Assembly (NCBI RefSeq): GCF_039535095.1
Contig: NZ_BAAAWN010000001.1
Location: forward strand, 5,187,251 to 5,251,250
Length of the DNA: 64,000 nucleotides
Origin: Arthrobacter ramosus
Lineage (GTDB): Bacteria > Actinomycetota > Actinomycetes > Actinomycetales > Micrococcaceae
Direction of reading: 5' to 3'
The notes under the pieces are model-generated. The model was not told where the DNA came from, did no database searches, and was given only the letters and a program-made list of their open reading frames with translations. Position numbers and translations under genes: made by a program. This document shows, piece by piece, positions 62,513 through 64,000 of this stretch (position 1 is the stretch's first letter; each line of letters starts with the position of its first letter).

Positions 62513-63407
62513 TGGTCTGGTTCGCAGTCCTTCTTGCGGTGCTTGGCGCCTTTTGCCTTGCCATTGGCGCCCAGCGCCAGGGGAGCGCGGTCAAAGCGGA
62601 TACCGGTGGCCCTCGCCCTGAGTTCCACGGTTTCCTGAGGCTTCTGCGAAATCCGCGGTGGATGCTCGGCCTGCTGTTGCTTGCCTTGGGCATGGGCATG
62701 AACGCCATTGCCCTGGTGTCAGCACCGCTGACGGTGGTGCAGCCCATCGGAGCCATCGCCTTGGTCATCACCCGGTGGTCAACGCCAAGGACCAGGGACT
62801 TAAAATCAATCGCGGCACGGTAGTGGCGATCTCGCTTGCGTGACCGGCTCTGCGATGTTCGTCCTGTTGGCCGTCAACGCCACCCAGGAGAAACCACCAC
62901 GTCAGCGGCGAGGACGAAATAACCATCGTGCTCCTGTTGACCCTCGCCGTCGGGCTCTTTGGAACGTTGGCCGTGGTGTTCCGACACCGCTTGAGTGCTT
63001 TCGTGTACATCCTGGGAGCCGGTGTGTGTTGGATTCGTCGCGGGTCCTGACACGTATCATCGGCCGGCACCTGCTGGACCCAACGGCACTTTCTGCTCAA
63101 TGTGCAGTGGTACACGTAGTCGCCATTGCCGCGGCAGGCGGGCTCGCTCTGGTTCGTGCAGAGTGCTATTCGGGTGGGCCGCCGGATTTGGTGATCGCAG
63201 GGCTGACTGTGGTGGACCCCATTGTGGAATTGCCATCGGGATCGCAATTTTGGGTGAGCTTCGTCCCGATGTCCACGCCGTGCTTGCAATCGGCATGGCT
63301 GTGGCCGCTTCCCTTGCTATCGTGGGGTTATTGCCCTGAGCCGGCACCATCCGGAGGTCACCAAGCGAAAACGTGACGCGAAGGCGGCTGCAAGCCGGAA
63401 GGCCTAG
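62512..63407 (+). pseudogene. DMT-family transporter, frameshifted
   Basis: A transporter of about 300 residues of the DMT superfamily. MVWFAVLLAVLGAFCLAIGA starts it. NPRWMLGLLLLALGMGMNAI, PLTVVQPIGAIALVIT, IVLLLTLAVGLFGTLAVVFR, DLVIAGLTVVDPIVGIAIGI and AILGELRPDVHAVLAIGMAV follow in order over several frames. At least four one-base shifts. Substrate unknown. It probably forms an operon with the CDP-alcohol enzyme. Confidence 0.72.
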
Positions 63408-63494
63408 GGCAAAGTTCGACAACCGTGCCCCGCACACCCGCGGCAGGCAACCGCGAAGACACCGCAGGGCCAGGCGTTTTGCGATGTTCGCACC

Positions 63495-63969
63495 GTGACC
63501 ATCAGGAGTTCTCCACGTGACCGTTCCCGAAACCAACAAACCCTCACCATCCTGATTGCGGCGGAAACCTACCGCCCGCAGGTCAACGGTGCTGCTCAGT
63601 TCGGGTACCGGCTTGCCAAAGGCATGAAGGCGCGCGGACACAATGTCCATGTGCTGGCCTGCCGGGCGGACAACGGCAAGAGCTTCACCGAATTCGGGAT
63701 GAAGGCACGGTACACCGCCTGAAGTCCCACGGAGTCTTCACGCACGAGTACTTCCGCATCTGCTACCCCCTGGGAATCAAGAACGACATTCGGCTGCTCT
63801 TCGACAAGGGTCCAGCCCGACGTCGTTCATATCCAGAGCCACTACTCGATCGGCGAACACGTTCTCTACGAGGCGAAGAACGCGGCATTCGGATCATCGC
63901 CACCAACCACTTCATGCCCGAAAACCTGAACCCCTTCCTGCCGTTCCCGCAATGGTTCAAGGACATCAT
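63495..63969 (+). pseudogene. GT-B glycosyltransferase, frameshifted and cut by window edge
   Basis: The N-terminal part of a glycosyltransferase of family 4. LTILIAAETYRPQVNGAAQF and YRLAKGMKARGHNVHVLACR are the acceptor domain's start, and QPDVVHIQSHYSIGEH and GIRIIATNHFMPENLNPFLP follow after shifts near 63707, 63810 and 63880. An AGGAG lies between two possible GTG starts (63495 and 63518). The gene runs out of the window. Similar enzymes make glycolipids near PgsA-type genes. Confidence 0.72.
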
Positions 63970-64000
63970 CGGGCGGTGTCGTGGAAAGACATGGGCAAAG

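Overview
The window looks like a chromosomal segment of a high-GC Gram-positive bacterium of the family Micrococcaceae, most likely Arthrobacter in the broad sense. The reasons are the rRNA operon type (16S-23S-5S with no tRNA in the spacer), a short HU protein, Cys-free L33 and S14 and a single-Cys L28, and the overall gene set. Genus is inferred from sequence character only.

Layout. 0-5.7 kb: end of a DUF1003-like gene, a tiny membrane protein, a hipBA toxin-antitoxin pair with two operators, an LtrA-like protein coupled to a transmembrane-type (Pyr4/PaxB-like) terpene cyclase, and a GNAT-AAA ATPase fusion. 5.8-9.2 kb: an L-fucose catabolic locus in decay. Only the FAH-type hydrolase and the FadR-type regulator are intact; an SDR, an L-fuconate dehydratase, an alpha-L-fucosidase and a mutarotase are remnants or frameshifted. 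9.3-14.3 kb: an asparagine/aspartate catabolic operon (FadR-type regulator, type II asparaginase, aspartase, asparagine permease) with a promoter placed for a leaderless start. 14.4-25.5 kb: mixed metabolic genes, including a 2H-phosphoesterase-like protein, a YoeB remnant, Tat-exported phospholipase C, a glycosyltransferase, a UDG-like protein, an aldo-keto reductase and an acyl-CoA dehydrogenase.

25.7-31.6 kb: a three-gene SMC-type condensin operon (jetABC/MksFEB, Wadjet-like) with no adjacent jetD nuclease gene. 31.6-39.8 kb: an FBP-domain protein, three paralogous SGNH hydrolases around a MarR/NADP-oxidoreductase pair, and a membrane ferredoxin-reductase / FMN-binding / ApbE operon for extracytoplasmic flavin electron transfer. 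40.2-48 kb: rpmB-rpmG-rpsN, the rRNA operon and hup. 48.1-54 kb: a CopD-CtaG fusion with an NHLRC2-like thioredoxin/NHL protein and a few single genes.

54-64 kb: nearly every gene is broken by single-base indels, many at short G or C runs. Correcting them restores good protein families (DinB, FAD-binding protein, ABC permease, Bcr/CflA transporter, holin-like protein, CDP-alcohol phosphatidyltransferase, DMT transporter, glycosyltransferase). This pattern fits poor sequence quality better than real decay. A tRNA-Asn and an IS remnant lie here.

Two intergenic repeat families stand out. One has a strict 32-bp period and a GTGAGCGGGCGT core, at about 31.6, 32.6 and 47.2-47.55 kb. The other is a long palindrome built on TTGTTGTCGTTT, at 9.2 and 55.3 kb; its second copy supplies the stop codon of a gene.
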